Assembly (NCBI GenBank): GCA_964601165.1
Contig: CAZRMK010000091.1
Location: 1 to 6,076 of the forward strand
Direction of reading: 5' to 3'
Length of the DNA: 6,076 nucleotides
From: Thiosulfativibrio sp964601165
GTDB taxonomy: Bacteria; Pseudomonadota; Gammaproteobacteria; Thiomicrospirales; Thiomicrospiraceae
Shown here: positions 6,023 to 6,076 of the stretch, one piece after another
How positions within the stretch are numbered: position 1 is the stretch's first letter
How the letters are laid out: the number at the start of each line of letters is the position of its first letter
Program-made: the position numbers and the translations under genes
Notes under the pieces: generated by a model
The model's database searches: none
The model's input: only the letters and a program-made list of their open reading frames with translations
What the model was told of the DNA's origin: nothing

Positions 6023-6076
6023 GAGACCTTTGCACGAGGTTATTCACGGATTAAAATGGCTATAATTTCGCATCTT
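6023..6076. mobile_element. Palindromic MITE, copy 3 (left 54 bp; continues past the window)
   Basis: From GAGACCTTTGCACGAGG onward, the last 54 bases match the reverse complement of the right end of copy 2 at 53 of 54 positions; the one difference is at the eleventh base. Only this end is in view, so full length, target duplication (left flank TTATA) and internal content cannot be checked. It could equally be the terminus of a full-length IS. It sits 14 nt upstream of the trmJ start codon. Confidence 0.75.

Overview
The window is an AT-rich stretch (by eye about 35-40 % GC) of a bacterial chromosome. Every recognisable gene lies on the minus strand. The order trmJ - cysE - ... - iscR - iscA, together with the close resemblance of TrmJ, IscR and IscA to their E. 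coli counterparts, points to a gammaproteobacterium. I cannot name the genus. AT richness and several small transposable elements would fit a host-associated or marine lineage, but that is inference.

Layout, read right to left in the direction of transcription. (a) 6023-6076: the start of a palindromic mobile element (MITE) that runs out of the window. It begins only 14 nt upstream of trmJ. (b) trmJ (tRNA 2'-O-methyltransferase) and cysE (serine O-acetyltransferase) are 8 nt apart and probably cotranscribed. (c) 4051-4390: two more copies of the same MITE family lie head to tail between cysE and the next gene. One has a perfect 19-bp terminal inverted repeat and a perfect 5-bp target duplication. 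(d) A 930-residue membrane protein has a periplasmic PhnD/TtrS-like binding domain, PAS, a degenerate GGDEF domain and an intact EAL domain. It is most likely a ligand-controlled c-di-GMP phosphodiesterase. (e) iscR, preceded by a good match to a type-1 IscR operator overlapping its promoter, is followed 27 nt later by iscA. An intrinsic terminator closes this unit. (f) 1-235 has no gene; it may hold a decayed MITE relic.

How the genes fit together. TrmJ-CysE-IscR-IscA is the familiar neighbourhood linking cysteine supply to Fe-S cluster assembly. Here it departs from the common pattern in two ways. A sensory c-di-GMP gene and two MITEs separate cysE from iscR. In addition, iscS and iscU are absent between iscR and iscA, and the terminator right after iscA means they are not further down this transcript. 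IscR probably represses its own promoter, and with it iscA, when its [2Fe-2S] cluster is present.

The points most worth a second look are the MITE family (three copies in 2 kb, each at a gene boundary, each able to form a long hairpin), the sensor phosphodiesterase with a tetrathionate-sensor-like input domain beside sulfur and iron genes, and the isolated iscR-iscA pair.
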